Made by a program: the position numbers and the translations under genes | The notes under the pieces: generated by a model | The model's database searches: none | What the model saw: only the letters and a program-made list of their open reading frames with translations | What the model was told of the DNA's origin: nothing | In this document: piece after piece, positions 62,653 through 64,000 of the stretch | How positions within the stretch are numbered: position 1 is the stretch's first letter | Layout of the letters: each line of letters begins with the position of its first letter | Assembly (NCBI GenBank): GCA_964035575.1 | Contig: OZ037833.1 | Location: 1,674,001-1,738,000 of the forward strand | Direction: 5' to 3' | Length of the DNA: 64,000 nt | From: Rhynchopus sp. YZ270_cl-10 | Taxonomy: Eukaryota > Euglenozoa > Diplonemea > Diplonemida > Diplonemidae

Positions 62653-63812
62653 TCAGAGGAGACCGCACTGCCCTTTGATGAGCGTCTCGTAGCCTTGGAT
62701 GGCTTCGTTGTCCTTCTTGACAATGGCGTCTATGAGAACGGGCATTTCCCTGTTGACATCGAGAGAGTCTGCAAGGAAGAGGAGCAGAGGGAAGTCTGCC
62801 ATCTGCTCTGTGAAGGGGCGTGCACGGCGCTTTGCATCCTGCAGGAAGATCTTGACGTTGTTCCATGTTGGTGGTGCGTCGCCAGGCCGTGTCGGGCGGA
62901 TGAATCTGTTCCCAATTCTGTCCGACGTAAAGCCCCCGATCGGGACCGGCACCGTAAACCACACAGTGTCCACATCATAGGTGCTCTCCTTCGACACTAA
63001 GGTCTTTCCTGCGCCAGGCTTGCCCTCTTTCTGTTGTGAAAAAAAAAATTGAAAATTTTGAATCCGCGTTCACATACCTCCTGCACTGCCTCCAGCTCAC
63101 GCTCGGAGTGGACAAACTTTGGTGTTGCGCCTTCAGAGAGGGTACCTTCTCTGAAGATGTCGACGCATTGCTTGGAGACTTGGTAGCCTTCGACGTTGAT
63201 GCTTTGCTGGTCCTGCCCGATGCGCACTTGCACAAGGCAGCAGTGGTGGCCGTACTTCGCTTGCTGCTCCGCACAGAGGAGCACCTCCTGCGCTGTAAGC
63301 ACGGGGTCCTCCGGGGACGCGTACGGTGCCGAAACCATAAGCCCCACACGCTGCAGGCCAAGAAGCTTTGCTACCTTGTCAGCCTTCTCTATCCGCGAAT
63401 CGGGAAGAAGCTTTAAATGGTCCGGCTTGCACTCCTGTTCCGGTTCATAGCAGGTATGAACGTGAGAGACACCATCCTTCACAGTTCCGTAGAGAATGGC
63501 TGCCCGCAAAAACGAAAAGTTTCTTGTCCGCAGAAACGACTGAAACATATCAGCAGTGTCGCTGTCTACCTCTACCTTGGTGACGGTGTCGCTCTTCTTC
63601 TGTCGCATGATGCGCTGGTATTTGTTGACAATCTCCTCGTACTCCTTCATCTGAATCTGCTTTGGAGGGTCGGAGAAGTACTTCCCGCCGATGACCTTTC
63701 CCTTTTTTTCTTTTGGCGCTGCGGGGGCGGTGCCTTCAGCTTTCTGCCGCGCATTACGCTCGGCATGCTGCCTTCTAATCTCTGCAAGCTGCTCCTGCAT
63801 ACTGGGTTGCAT
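62653..63812 (-). CDS. NPL4: Npl4, ubiquitin-binding cofactor of Cdc48/p97 (short form)
   Basis: With Ufd1, Npl4 recruits ubiquitylated substrates to Cdc48/p97, notably in ER-associated degradation. Two exons, 63812-63078 (245 codons) and 63030-62653 (125 codons plus stop), separated by a 47-nt GTATGT...CAACAG intron, phase 0; product 370 aa. The MPN-like Npl4 core is recognisable from SFLRTRNFSFLRAAILYGTV, VHTCYEPEQEC, KVAKLLGLQRVGLMVSAPY and LTAQEVLLCAEQQAKYGHHC. The C-terminal domain follows with VDTVWFTVPVPIGGF, FTEQMADFPLLLFLADSLD and IQGYETLIKGQ. The N-terminal UBX-like domain and the cysteine-rich zinc-finger part of typical Npl4 (about 580-600 aa) are absent. The first 60 residues are charged and contain no cysteine. 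Missing domains could be real loss or an upstream exon beyond the window. Confidence 0.86.
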
Positions 63813-63890
63813 TGCAATAGGGTATTTGTTGCGTCTGAATCTGACAGTTGATAGGTGGAAGGGAGAGGGGAGAGGGGAGAGGAGGGAAAA
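63813..63890 (-). promoter_or_regulatory. strong pyrimidine tract and acceptor before NPL4
   Basis: The gene strand has a C/T-rich run of more than 30 nt, then ACCTATCAACTGTCAG, 28 nt before the ATG; a second ATTCAG lies 22 nt before it. The frame is open from the acceptor to the ATG, so this could be a trans-splice site or the 3' end of an intron with an upstream coding exon. Confidence 0.5.
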
Positions 63891-64000
63891 TGGTGTTCTT
63901 TTTTTTTTGGAAAGTTGCCCGAAAACGTATCGGCAAAATAAAAAACAAAATCTGACGCATTCTGCAATAGTGGAATATAAAGAAGAAACCAGATGAAGGA

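Overview
The window is nuclear DNA of a microbial eukaryote (protist). Coding sequence is GC-rich and dense. It is cut by short GT-AG spliceosomal introns, mostly 46-250 nt, with 5' splice sites nearly always GTATGN and 3' ends usually ACAG. Intergenic DNA is AT-rich, full of A/T and G/C homopolymers and low-copy palindromic repeats. I saw no rRNA, tRNA, CRISPR or organellar genes. The species cannot be named from sequence alone. All genes lie on one strand, several starts have a pyrimidine-tract/NCAG acceptor just upstream, there are PTB-type paralogues, and BiP ends in a non-KDEL tail. Together these make a euglenozoan such as a diplonemid a reasonable but unproven guess.

All 14 supported genes are on the minus strand. 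Read in transcription order (from 64000 down to 1) they are: NPL4; four tandem, almost identical BiP (ER HSP70) genes (50.0-61.6 kb); a PTB-like RRM protein with a SAM domain (47.4-49.6 kb); a PTB-like paralogue without SAM, whose intron holds a telomere-like (CCTAAAG)15 array (39.5-41.2 kb); a third PTB-like/SAM paralogue (24.7-27.2 kb); a giant lectin-like surface protein (12.5-18.0 kb); an EF-hand-like protein (8.7-10.9 kb); exosome subunit RRP4; a mucin-like multi-pass membrane protein; a cytochrome b5/FMN 2-hydroxyacid dehydrogenase; and the tRNA methyltransferase subunit TRM82/WDR4 (0.6-1.8 kb). Exon models were built by hand from open frames, splice signals and homology between paralogues.

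The long gene-free stretches (7.0-8.7, 10.9-12.5, 18.0-24.7, 27.3-39.5 and 41.2-47.4 kb) are not empty. They carry about 20 copies of a short hairpin repeat (family A), related hairpins (families B and D), a longer family C, and at least ten MITE-like or fold-back elements, several with clean target-site duplications. The A, B, C and D hairpins all point the same way, opposite to the genes. That is not what random transposition predicts and is the most interesting unexplained signal here.

Functionally the window mixes ER protein folding and quality control (BiP x4, NPL4), RNA handling (RRP4, TRM82, three PTB-like proteins) and cell-surface proteins. There is no sign of an operon-like pathway. 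The shared strand is the main organising feature.
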